Below, one piece after another: positions 9,580-19,700 of a DNA stretch of 29,388 nucleotides (positions within the stretch are counted from its first letter, which is position 1; the number at the start of each line of letters is the position of its first letter). The DNA comes from Zygnema circumcarinatum (taxonomy: Eukaryota > Streptophyta > Zygnematophyceae > Zygnematales > Zygnemataceae), in NCBI GenBank assembly GCA_037447605.1, contig CM074815.1:438241-467628 (forward strand), in the 5' to 3' direction. The translations under genes and the position numbers were made by a program. Below the pieces are notes generated by a model that was given only the letters and a program-made list of their open reading frames with translations, was not told the origin of the DNA and made no database searches.

Positions 9580-9960
9580 AATCTGGACCAATGGCGGAGA
9601 GGCGCCGCAGTGTCGGTGCAATGTCGGTGCGGCCAATCAGCGACGCGGATGGCCTTTGACCCCTACGACTCGGCCTCTGATTGGTGCATCGCATTCTGAC
9701 GTGGCCCACGTGTGGCTCGCTACTAACAAAAGGACCTTCAGACAGCAGCGGTACGGTCTCGATAGGGATAAGAATCCGTACGTACGAACATTGTACTGAC
9801 ATCCAAAATATCACCACCTGGAGAGCCGCGGGGACGCGCCGCACGAAATTTTTTTGTCACCGTTTCTATGGTCACAAATTCCATCGAGCGTTTTGTTAGT
9901 CACGTGCGGTAATCACAGTCTGCCACGTCAAACAATATGTGGCCACGGAAAAAGTTGGCC
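9580..9960. promoter_or_regulatory. Likely divergent promoter with CCAAT and G-box motifs
   Basis: The unique-sequence part of the region between the possible minus-strand start (9379) and the radical SAM gene (10240, plus). It holds a CCAAT at 9633-9637, an inverted CCAAT at 9680-9684, a TGACGTGG bZIP-type element at 9697-9704, and CACGTG G-boxes at 9707-9712 and 9901-9906. In plants these motifs bind NF-Y, bZIP and bHLH factors. The call rests on motif clustering and gene layout only; no TATA box is convincingly placed. Confidence 0.4.
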
Positions 9961-10019
9961 ATCGCAATACGGATTCTCAGCATGGAGATTCCCTCCCGGT
10001 GGTCGGTGGGATCCGGGGC

Positions 10020-10190
10020 ACTATCCGCTATATATATGTCGGTGGATCCGCTCGTTTCCCGATAAAATCGATATACCGAGATATATGTTGATATATCGAT
10101 GGTGGTTTTGTATCCCCAATACTGTACATAAGTATCTGGGATGGAATATCGTGTCGGTATATATCGATCACGTATCGGTGGCTTGGGGAC
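10020..10190. other. AT-rich segment with imperfect inverted repeats
   Basis: Contains several overlapping near-palindromes of the ATATATCGAT type (around 10068-10102) and an imperfect stem, ATCCCCAATAC against GTATCTGGGAT, around 10109-10141. It lies just upstream of the radical SAM gene. It could be a degenerate mobile-element end or part of the 5' leader; neither is proven. Confidence 0.35.
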
Positions 10191-10239
10191 TTGGGGCAGT
10201 CAGGGGGAGACCCTTCAGAGGCTTTTTAGGGATCAGGAA

Positions 10240-13200
10240 ATGGCGGAAATTGTAGGGTTGAGGGCCGTCCCTTTCTCGGGAGGAGGGGGGCTTAGGGTTC
10301 AGGAGAGGATGCAGGAATTAGGGTTCAGGGCCGCCCTCTCTGGGGACCTCAAATTCCATTTACGGGGGGGCGGGAATTCGAACCCAAAAAGCAGGAAAAC
10401 CGGCAAGAAAAAAGAACTAAGAATTCGAAATTCCGCGAAAAAAAAGAGTTCCGGGGCGTTGAAAACCGAGCGGCGGGAAAATGTTTCCTCCAAAAAATTA
10501 GGGTTTAGGAACGATCCGAAATCTGAACCCTCCAAATTTGTCTCGATGGGTCGATTTAACACGGAAGAAAAATTACTTTTCTGCCCCACAGTCGCTGAAA
10601 ACGACGCAATTAAATGCGTTTACGCGTACCCAAATGAATATTCCGTCGGAATTTGCTCCTTGGGTTATCAAATCATGTGGCGACACCTGGCACTCTCTGA
10701 CAGGGTCCACGTGGCACGTCTCTTCACTGACGCCTCGGACCCCATAATGCCATTTCCGGACTTGGTGGGATTTTCATTTTCTTGGGAATTAGATTATGGC
10801 AATATTTTAACACTTTTAGAGGAAATTAGGGTTCCGGGGAGGGCCTCAGAAAGGAGGGAATTTGAGCCCTTGGTTTTTGGGGGCGGGCCGGTGCTGACCG
10901 CAAATCCTGAACCCTATTTCGAAATTTTTGATGTCGTGCTTTTGGGGGACGGAGAGGACCTTTTGGGAAATTTTTTGGATGCGGTGGAGGCTACCCGTGG
11001 AATGCGGGCAGACCGAATAGAGCGGCTCGTGGCACTCGCGCAGGTGGGGCGAAGAGAGGATTTTTGTTTATGAATTTGTGCTGAACGGACGTTCAAATTT
11101 GAATTGGAATTTGTGAAAGCTAGAGAGAGCGATAGAGAAAGAGAGACAGGTAGGGAGTGGAGGGAGAGAGTGAGTGGGGAGGAGAGTGAGAGAGAAAGAG
11201 CGAGAGAGAGGGAGAGCGAGAGGAAGAGAGAGTGAGGGGGAGAGAAGTGAAAGAGAGAGCGAGAGAGAGGGAGAGAAAGCACGAGAGGAAGAGGGAGAGA
11301 GAGAGAGAGAGAGCTCCGTACTGACAGCTGGCGCAGGTGCCAGGCGTGTATGTCCCAAGTCTGTATGCCGTGGAGTATGAGAGCCCCGAGGGGCCAATCC
11401 GAGCCGTCCGTCCGATCAGATCGGACGTCCCAGACAGCGTAGCGAAGCAGACGTACCGCGGGGAGAAGCTGGCGATGTCATCAGTGGTTTCGGCGAAGAT
11501 GGCGTGGGAAAACATTTTCATGGTGGAGGTGGGTCGCCTAAAACCTTAAACCCTAAATAGTTCGAAAACCAAATATTAATGAACCCTTTCTGAGATTCCT
11601 ACCTAAAATACCATTAGCTTTAAGAAGAGCAAAAAAAAAAATTGAACTAGACCCTTAAAGATTTCTAAAACCCTTAATCTCTCTCCCTTCCCACCATCTT
11701 CCCTTTCCTCCCCCTCCCCCCTTGCCTTCCCTTACCCCTCTACCTTCCCTTTTCCGCCCCGCCCCTCCCACCCCCTCCCTCCCTCTCGTCCTCAATCCCC
11801 CACATCCCCCTCCCTCCCACCCCCCTCCTCCCTCTCCCCTCCCTTCCCCCCCCCCCCCCCCTCAATCCCCCTTCCTCCCCCCCTCCCTCTCCCCTCCACT
11901 CTCCATCCCCTCTCCCTCCCCCCCCACTCTCCCTCCCCTCTCCCTCCCCACACTCCCTTCCGTCTCCCTCCCCCGCCTCTCCCTCCCCTCTCCCCCCCCC
12001 TCTCTCCCTCCCCTCTTCCTCCCCTCTCCCTCCCCTCTCCCTCCCCTCCCACTCTCCCTTCCTCTCCTTCCCCCCTCCTCTCCCTCCCTCTCCTTCCCCC
12101 CTCTCCCTCCCTCTCCCTCCCCCACCTCTCCCTCCCCTCTCCTCCCCCTCTCCCTCCCGTCTCCTCCCGCCCTCTCCCTCCCTCTCCCTCCCCCCACTCC
12201 CTCCCTCTCCCTCCCCTCCCTCTCCCTCCCTCTCCTTCCCCCTCCTCTCCCTCCTCTCCCTTCCCCCCCCTCTCCCTCCCCTCCTCCCCTCACTCTCCTC
12301 CCCCCCTCTCCCTCCCTCTCCCTCCATCCCCCCCTCTCCCTCCCCTCTCCCTCCCCCTCTCCCTCCTCTCCTCCCCCTCTCCCTCCCTCTCTCCCTCCCT
12401 CCCTCTCACCCCCCTCTCCTCCCTCTCCCTCCCCCCCTCTCCCTCCCCTCTCCTTCCCCACCCTCTCCCTCCCTCCCTCCCTCCCTCCCTCCCTCCCTCC
12501 CTCCCTCCCTCCCTCCCTCCCTCCCTCCCTCCCCCCTCCAGGTGGTCCGCAGCTGTCCGGAGATGTGTCGGTTCTGTTTGGCGAGTTACGCGTCGCTGCC
12601 CTTCCGCGCGGCGCCGCTCGAGGGTGTGCTCGTACCCGCCATAAAGGCCGGCCTCGAGGTGCGCCTACCCGCTCTGAGGGCGCTAAAACCCTAAAAGTTG
12701 TAGGCTCTTGAAACCTTCAAAAAATTGAAGATTCAAAGCATTTAAGGGCGATTTGCGAACACAGTAAATGTTTCAAGCAATGGAACTCGAAAAACTTGGG
12801 AAGAAATTGAAACTTGAAACCCTAAAATTTTTGGGTGCTTTTTCGGTTTTGCAGTTTACGGATCGAATTGGTCTGCTTGGAGCTTCCGTGACGCAACATC
12901 CTCAGTTTGATGACCTCATCACATATCTGTTGCAGCCAGAAATGGCACATGTTCGCTTGAGGTGAAACCCTGAACCCTAAAAAGCTTGAAACCCTAAAAT
13001 CTTTGAGAAGCTTGAAACTTTAAGAATTTAGAAGTTTGAAACCTTGCTCAAAGACTTTCGGGTTCAAGCTTCTCCAATATTTTAAGGTTTCAAGCTTTTT
13101 AAAGATTTTAGGGATTCAAGTTTCTCCAAGAATTTAGGGTTTCGATTTTCTCAAAGTTTTTAGGGTTTTAAGCTTTCAAAGATTTTAGGGTTTCAAGCTT

Positions 13201-13623
13201 CTCAACGGTTTTAAGGGTTCAATCTTCTCACCTTTGAGAAACTTTAAACCCTAAAATCTTGGAGAAGCTTGAAACCCCAAATTTTGGGGAAACTTGAAAC
13301 CCTAAAACCATTGAGAAACGTGAAACTCTAAAATCTTAGAGAAACTTGAACCTCTGACAACCCTAAGACGCTCGAAACCCTCACAATCCTAAGAAGAAGA
13401 ATACTGTGCATTCCTCATTTTTTACTCTTGCCTTTTCCATTCTTCCTCCGTTTCATCCATTCTTCCCTTTCCTTCTCCCCTCGTGGTTTCCCCCGTGCAG
13501 CATCGCCTCTGTGCGGGCCAACACGGTGACTGCAAAACTCGCGGCCGCTCTCTCCTCTCGCGGGTCGAAATCTTTGACAGTCGCAGTGGAGAGTGGGTCG
13601 GAGAGAATGCGGAAAATCATCAA
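10240..13623 (+). CDS. B12-binding-type radical SAM protein, 3' end lost in gap
   Basis: Five exons join in phase: 10240-11043, 11337-11528, 12542-12658, 12855-12961 and 13501-13623, the last running into the N gap. The N-terminal region is basic and may be an organelle transit peptide; another in-frame ATG at 10546 lies just before the conserved part. Next comes a Rossmann-like domain of the cobalamin-binding type (YAYPNEYSVGICSLGYQ, VGFSFSWELDYGN, VFGGGPVLTANPEP), a GVYVPSLY linker, and the radical SAM core. The CxxxCxxC cluster motif is at about residues 337, 341 and 344 if numbered from 10240. IGLLGASVTQHPQF and LTVAVESGSERMRKII follow. Such proteins bind a 4Fe-4S cluster and cleave S-adenosylmethionine; whether this one binds B12 is not shown and its substrate is unknown. 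The closest remembered relatives are bacterial, including cyanobacterial, multi-domain rSAM proteins. The rest of the core should lie in the gap. Confidence 0.85.
11120..11315. repeat. GA-rich tract in radical SAM intron 1
   Basis: Purine-only sequence fills most of the intron 11044-11336, ending about 20 bases before the acceptor at 11336. Here the sense strand of the gene is purine-rich, so the tract cannot serve as the polypyrimidine tract. Confidence 0.85.
11680..12538. repeat. CCCTCC/CCCTCT polypyrimidine satellite in radical SAM intron 2
   Basis: About 850 bases of almost pure C/T with a perfect (CCCT)n run from about 12468 to 12532. It runs straight into the 3' splice site at 12541, so the whole satellite forms an enormous polypyrimidine tract on the sense strand. 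Open frames translating to Ser/Pro/Leu repeats are artefacts of the array. Confidence 0.92.
12962..13400. repeat. Telomere-containing repeat in alternating orientation, radical SAM intron 4
   Basis: A unit of about 28 bases reading roughly CTTGAAACCCTAAAATCTTT followed by GAGAAG is repeated forward at about 12962-13040, in reverse complement at about 13058-13230 (AAGCTTCTC and GATTTTAGGGTTTCAAG words), and forward again at about 13230-13390. The CCCTAAA telomere heptamer is the core of each unit. Intron RNA could fold back into long hairpins. Similar single words occur in the preceding intron 12659-12854. Confidence 0.8.
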
Positions 13624-13723
13624 NNNNNNNNNNNNNNNNNNNNNNNNNNNNNNNNNNNNNNNNNNNNNNNNNNNNNNNNNNNNNNNNNNNNNNNNNNNNN
13701 NNNNNNNNNNNNNNNNNNNNNNN
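13624..13723. other. Assembly gap of 100 N
   Basis: Exactly 100 N, the usual placeholder for a scaffold gap of unknown size. The radical SAM frame enters it from the left. On the right is a polypyrimidine satellite, then an exon that does not look like radical SAM. The order and orientation of the flanks depend on scaffolding. Confidence 0.99.
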
Positions 13724-14138
13724 CCCTCCCTTCTGCCTCCCTTCTCCCCCTCTCCCTTCTCCCTTCTCCCTTCTCCCTTCTCCCCTCCCTTCTCCCTTCT
13801 CCCTTCTCCCTTCTCCCTTCTCCCTTCTCCCTCTCTCCCTTCTCCCCTTCTCCCTTCTCCCTTCTCCCTTCTCCCCTCTCCCTTCTCCCCTCTCCCTTCT
13901 CCCGTCTCCCTTCTCCCCTCTCCCTTCTCCCCTCTCCCTTCTCCCTTCTCTCCCTTCTCCCTTCTCCCCTCTCCCTTCTCCCGTCTCCCTTCTCCCCTCT
14001 CCCTTCTCCCCTCTCCCTTCTCCCTTCTCCCTTCTCCCTTCTCCCTTCTCCCTTCTCCCTTCTCCCTTCTCCCTTCTCCCCTCTCCCTTCTCCCGTCTCC
14101 CTTCTCCCCTCTCCCTTCTCCCTTCTCCCTTCTCCCTT
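13724..14138. repeat. CCCTTCT heptamer satellite beside the gap
   Basis: A tandem array of CCCTTCT (7 bp) with CCCCTCT, CCCGTCT and shorter variants. It borders the N gap and probably caused it. The period equals that of the telomere heptamer CCCTAAA and the first four bases are shared. Confidence 0.92.
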
Positions 14139-14219
14139 CTGTTGACATTGCGGGGTCGATCTCCGAACTCCCGCTCAACACCTTTGACCTAATTAGGGTT
14201 AGGGTTTCTGAGGGTGCAG

Positions 14220-14430
14220 GTTCACTGGAGCCACTTGGGGCGCGCTCATGATGGGGTGGGCCGTCCTCCTCAGCATGGCGCTCAACCGCGTCGTCACGTG
14301 GCCCTTCTTCCTGACCGCCACGGGGCTCGTTTTCGGGTACTTGGGGGGCCTCCTTCTGAAGGACTCGCAGGCGTACGGCCTCTCGTCGCCGCTCGATTCC
14401 GTAAAGAGCCTGGTCAAAGGGGGGGATTAG
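14220..14430 (+). CDS. Last exon of an unrecognised small membrane protein
   Basis: The frame opens after an acceptor (GTGCAG at 14214-14219) with one base of a split codon and encodes about 69 residues to TAG at 14430. It contains two hydrophobic stretches (ALMMGWAVLLSMALNR and WPFFLTATGLVFGYLGGLLL), then a polar tail ending KSLVKGGD. The layout suggests a two-helix membrane hairpin. I do not recognise the family. An ATG pair at 14248-14253 could also start a shorter protein. The piece upstream, between the satellite and 14219, has an open frame starting VDIAGSISELPLNTF that may or may not be an exon. Earlier exons would lie in the gap. It could belong to the radical SAM transcript only if the domains are fused, which seems unlikely. 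Confidence 0.5.
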
Positions 14431-16778
14431 AGGCTAGAGTCTAGGGCAATAGGGGGGTTTAACCTTTTCGATGACTTGGTTAGGAAGGGGTTCAGATGGG
14501 GTTTAGCCAGAGTTGGGAATTTAGTCCTGTGGGAAAATGAGATAGGGAGTCTGTTGGGAATTTGAAATTGGAAATGGGGGAAGCTATGTATATAAGTGAG
14601 TGAGTGACGTCACAGGGGACAGGATATTAGGTGTCGGTCAAAAGTAAAATAAACTGAACTCTTCAATTTATTCAATTCATCCAATTGGGTTCCAAATTTC
14701 TTTCTGCGAATTCTTGTTACAGAGTTAGCGAAATGTGGTCGCATTGCAATTTAAAAAAAAAAACTGATTTGTTGGTACTCTGAAGCTGGCCATGACATGG
14801 GCTTTCCTCGGTTTGAGGCGCAAGGTGGGTTTCCATTGAGGGTGCCTTCGAATACATTGTCCAATCCCGGCCTGCCACGTAATCATTCTGTCTAACGTGG
14901 AGAGCTGTGATTGGCTGATGCTCACAGGCTCTAACCTCAATGGACTACCCCCACTTCGCTTAAAGCCATTTCTGAATATGAGCCGTTGGATCATTCATCA
15001 GCCAGTGGATGCCGTTGGATGAATCTCGGAGCTTCAGATGAGAACCGTTGAAATTGTCCACTTGTCATTCTATGCATGTGAATGTTTAACATAGCCTCAG
15101 TTCAGTCACAGTTCAAATGCCAGTGCGTATTTCTCAAAAATCTACTTTTATGCCAATTTTTTACCGTACAGTGCAGTACGGTTACCTACAGCGCAGAGTT
15201 TCTCGTGCCTATCTGTGATTTCGCTAATCTTTCCTGGAAGCTTCCGCGAAAACTCCTTAGAGATAGGAAGTGCCTGGTCAAGTTTTGGCGGCGAGATCGG
15301 ACGGCTCAGATCGCCCGATGAAATCCATCGGACGGCTGAGAGTCCACTAATCCTATGGCGGTTATCCAGGCACGCGTGCGTTCTAAAGGGCAGATCACGG
15401 CTCCCTCCAAAACTTTTCTTGAATTCCTAAAACATGTTTTTCTAGAAACGTTACTGTTTGGCGTCCACTTTTCTCGTTTCGGGCAGATAAAAAATGTTTG
15501 CCTGCAAGAGTTTATATTACATTCCTGTTACAAAAAACTACCGTACAATTCCAGCCAGACTTTTTTTTCGTCTGTTTGCCAAAGCCTGCTGGCTTCAGAC
15601 AGTGAGCCTGCTCGTCAGTGGCGGCGGAAAAAAAAAAACTTAGATTTAGTACCTTGCCAATCTACAAAACATTAAATATCCCTTGTCTGGAGTACTGATG
15701 TTAACTTGAAGACTCTTGAGAGGGCTCTTGGAACTGCTGCTGTACTTAGGGCCTGCTCTGGACGAGTCCTGCAAGTCCATTTCTTTCATTTCCTGAAAGG
15801 CTGCCACTGGAGGAGGAAGAGGAGGGAAAACGAGGGAGAAGGTGAGCGCTTTATCTGTCCTATTGACTTCCGCTTGATTTGTATTGTTGTCAGAAGCGTC
15901 TCTTGTCTTCATCAAAGGTGTATTAGGCATCTTTTGCATTTTTTTGGTGAAACTTGATTCTGCTTGGTTGCTCTGGTTGCTTCGAAGGAGTCTGCATGCT
16001 GTGTTGCCGCTTTACTCCTTTGCACATTGTCTGAAGATGGCTTGATTCAGTTGTATTTGGATGGTCTCGTTGGTGCATGCTGATGTAAATACAGAAAGGA
16101 GAATTTGAGAGGAGCTTAGAACTGAATAAACAACAAGATGATTTATCAAATAATGTAAAAAGTGCTGCCTGGAGTGCTCCATGACTTGAACCCATTCAGC
16201 TGAATTGGTTACTTGTTGAGCGACTTCCTGCCTTACGCATCAGTTGCACTCATCAGACTCGTGAAGAATCTTCTCTATGCCGTTAGGATGCAATTTTCAA
16301 GACCGTTGTTTGTACGCAGAGTATGGAAAGGCACTCAAACATATAGCACGAGAGTAATGATCGAGAGTGGAGCGCATGCTTGTTAGGAAATTGGTTCCAT
16401 TTGTTGATTGGATTGAAAATTCACTGAATATGAGACCCTGCGGGTGAAGGTGGGAGAGGGAGATGGAGGGAATGAAGGAATAAATCATCTCACTTGAATG
16501 GCTGTCTTGATTAGCTTGACTAAAATCTCTGCATGGAGGAAGGGGTCAGAGCTCTAGGTTTGCTGATTCATGTAAAGCTGAATGCTGCAAAATTCTGGCG
16601 AAAATGCAGGATGTTTGTTTCATACTCGCTACAATGTCTTACGTTATTTTCAGTCTGGAGTATTTTTTTCAACGGCATTCCTATGCCTTCTCTTCTTTTC
16701 TCTGATTCATCTAAGCTAAAATTGCGCTGGAAGATTTCAAATTATTTGCGCTTACAGTCTCTGTTTGTAGTCTTGCAG
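14431..16778. other. Intergenic/5' leader region without a supported gene
   Basis: About 2.3 kb of ordinary-composition sequence. Open frames here are short and match nothing I know. Notable points: a short inverted repeat (ACCGTAC and GTACGGT around AGTGCA, near 15163-15182), an inverted CCAAT near 14911-14915, and several copies of GCCGTTGGAT/CGGACGGCT words at about 14980-15335. The last bases before the ATG at 16779 read TTGCAG after a T-rich tract, so a 5'-UTR intron probably ends there and the true promoter lies further upstream. Confidence 0.5.
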
Positions 16779-19700
16779 ATGGCTCCGTCAGTCGTCGCAG
16801 CGTTGCTGTTTGCGTCAGCTCTCCTCAGTTCTCTCTCCTTTCTGCCCAAAGCCAATGCAGAAGGTTCATCCTGCATTACTGAATACAATCCAGATGCAAA
16901 TTACTTTCCTTTTGGCTACAATTCATCTGATCCGTTCGCAATTCCGTTAGGACAAGCGATTGTCAGTACATCGGAAAAGTTTTCCGTTCAATACAACAAC
17001 AGTTACAAGATCGTCTATTCAGCGATCTCGCAATCCGTATACACCTTGTATCAGGTTGTCTCGACTTCCATAATCTATTTTTCCTGCAGATTCAAAGGTC
17101 GTTTCATTCTGTATCCGTGCTGAATGTTTTTGCTTTCAAAAGTTGTCAAAAGCTGGTAAAAGCTTGAACTTTGACGGTATTGCTTTTCAATGACTGTGGG
17201 AAAATTATATTTATTCCTTTTAATCGTTGCCTCTTTTCTTTCCTTTTCTCTGCAAACCACAAGGTGAAGCTAAAAGTGGAATATGCTGAAAGAGAGCAGA
17301 ATTTCAAGTATTTGAGTTGACTCTTTTATTGATGTACATTATTGAGTCGATGTCTTGTCTCACTATTCTCGTTTCCTCTGGTGACTTTTTTGAATGCAGT
17401 GTGGAACTCCTAAGCCGGTTGGCGTACCTTCTTCACTTCCCCCAATTGAGGTTCCGACGCCTTCAGTTGCGATTGATTCAACCATTATTCGTAAGTTTCT
17501 CACCTGAACTTTTCAAAGATGTATGTTTACAAATTGCAAAATGCGGGCAATATGCATTCCTCGCTTTCGTTGTGGTTATTTTTTTTTTTACCAAGTGCAC
17601 TCTCTGCAGAGTAAGCATTCTGTACTGACATGTGCCAACTTGTGATTTGCCGCCTGGTTTGGTCTGAATTACATTCGACTCCCAGTTCCTTATTTTGAGG
17701 TACAATTTCGCCCTTGAGTGACTTCTCCTTGTTAGTCTCTCAATCCTCTGGCTTAACAAATGATTGTCAACTGTCATTTCCTTTTTTCTTCGTGTACTCT
17801 CTGCATCATGAGAAGCTGCACATTTGCCCATGCATGACAATCAAATCTCTCTTCTCCTCTCGTTTGCACTCCCTCTCTCCCGTCCCCTCCCCTCTCTCTC
17901 CCCTCTCGACCCTCACCCTGTTCCCCTCACCCTTTGTTCCTCTCCCATCTTCCCCCTCCCCTCTCTCCCCCTCCTGTCCCTCCCTCCTTCCCCTCCTCCC
18001 CCTCCGCCTCCCCCTCCCTCTCCCTCCCTCTCCCTCCCTCTCCCTCCCTCCGCCGCCACAACTTCCCTTAACGCTGTCCCTCTGCCTGCAGCTGCTCGGC
18101 CTCCTCCCCTTCCTCAGCGCTGCCGATAACAGTACCGTCACCCCTTATGCGACCTCTCCTTGTTTCCATAAATTGGTGGAGAACGGAACTATCGCCTCAT
18201 ATAACCTCTCCACCGGCTTCAACGGAACCGTCTTCACTGGGCTTGGAAATCCTGACTTTGTTCAGTTTGATGCGTCCTTAGACCCCGGCCCTCTTAAGGT
18301 GAACGGACTATACCATTTCCAAAATCTCTTGCTTTCTTTTCTTTGTTTGGGTGGGGTAGCCAGCAATTGCTCGCATGTATCTCTCCTATGGAATCTAAGT
18401 AAAATGTTGACCTCGGATCAATGTTGTGTGTACTCTGAGGTGGCAGCGCACAGAGTGGCTCAAATACCTCGCTGTCTTCTTCAACAAAGAAGCGGAAGCG
18501 ACAATACTTTTCGACCAGGTGTGCCCTCCTTTCTCCATTTTCTTTTTGCACAAGTTTCTTTCGACTTTGTTCTCTTTTCGGTTTTCTGAAGGGGAAAACT
18601 GGGTGTGCAGATCACAGCAAACTACAAGTGTTTGAATGGAAGCAACAAACTTTCTCGAAAGCCTGTCGTTGCGTGGACTACTGCATACGAGGTAAGCTCA
18701 AACTTTGCAAGTCTTTTCATCTGTATATCTGTTCTCCTTCATCTCGTATCTTTACTTAATGGTTGTCGATTTTTTCTGCGACTATGTTTTCATTATTAAA
18801 CTTCATTATTCCAGTTGTCACTTTTTGTGTTCAACTTTCTCTGAACTGATCATGACATCGTCCTTTTCCCTTTCTTGAAACTGCAGGGCCTTTTCAATAT
18901 CTCCAACGCCTCCTACAAGCTGCAGGTACATAAACTCAGTGTGCTCTACGGACTTAGGGTCTGAGTTATAGGAATCGGAATCTAACTATGGGTGTCAAAT
19001 TACTAGAGCTGCCCCCACCAAATTGCTCACTTGCATGTATCCCGTAAAGATTAGGCCAATCCTAGTGTCCAAAATGAGATAGAGCATGCCAAGAATAAGT
19101 GAGTTTTTGGGAATATCTATTTATATGTACCTCGCAAATGATGGCCCGCGGCAAGCCTTGATTGGTTGCGCAGAACGCGCCAACGGTCACCGAGTCTCCT
19201 GACACAAGCCATTGCCATCCATAAATCTAACATGTAGAGGAGATGTTTAGGGAGAGAGGAGGGCTTTGAAGATGTGGGACCTTACTCACATGTATCCTCG
19301 AAAATGACTCCGTCCCTTTCGGGACTGGAATTTTATAATGAAGAATGCAAACTCTGTGTGTCGTAAGTTATGGCAAATATGATGTGTTTACTTCTTTTTT
19401 TGGGAACTCATTTTCTGTTGTCTGTCTTGTGTTGTTTCTGTAGCTTGTTCTTGATGCAGGAGGAGAGAATCTGGCCCCATCAGAGATGGCCTCTTTCAAC
19501 GTATCTCTCCCAAGCGACGTTTCCACTCTCAAGTCAATTCTGAAGGTGAGAATGAAAAAGAAAAAAAAATTGGAATAATTTCTTCCCTTACCCCATCCCC
19601 CTCCCGTTTCTCCCTCTCGTCGTCTACCCACTGCTCGCTCCTCCCTCCCCTCCCCTCCCTCCGTCCCTCCCCCTCCCCCCGTCCCTCCCCCTCCTCTCTC

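Noticed and set aside
11722-12711. 329-codon Ser/Pro/Leu protein, and opposite-strand Gly/Glu/Arg proteins
   Set aside because: The array is intron 2 of the radical SAM gene; the following exon is read in another frame that carries the CxxxCxxC motif.
13406-14251. Open frames spanning the N gap and CCCTTCT satellite
   Set aside because: They read through unknown bases and simple repeat; only 13501-13623 and 14220-14430 look like exons.
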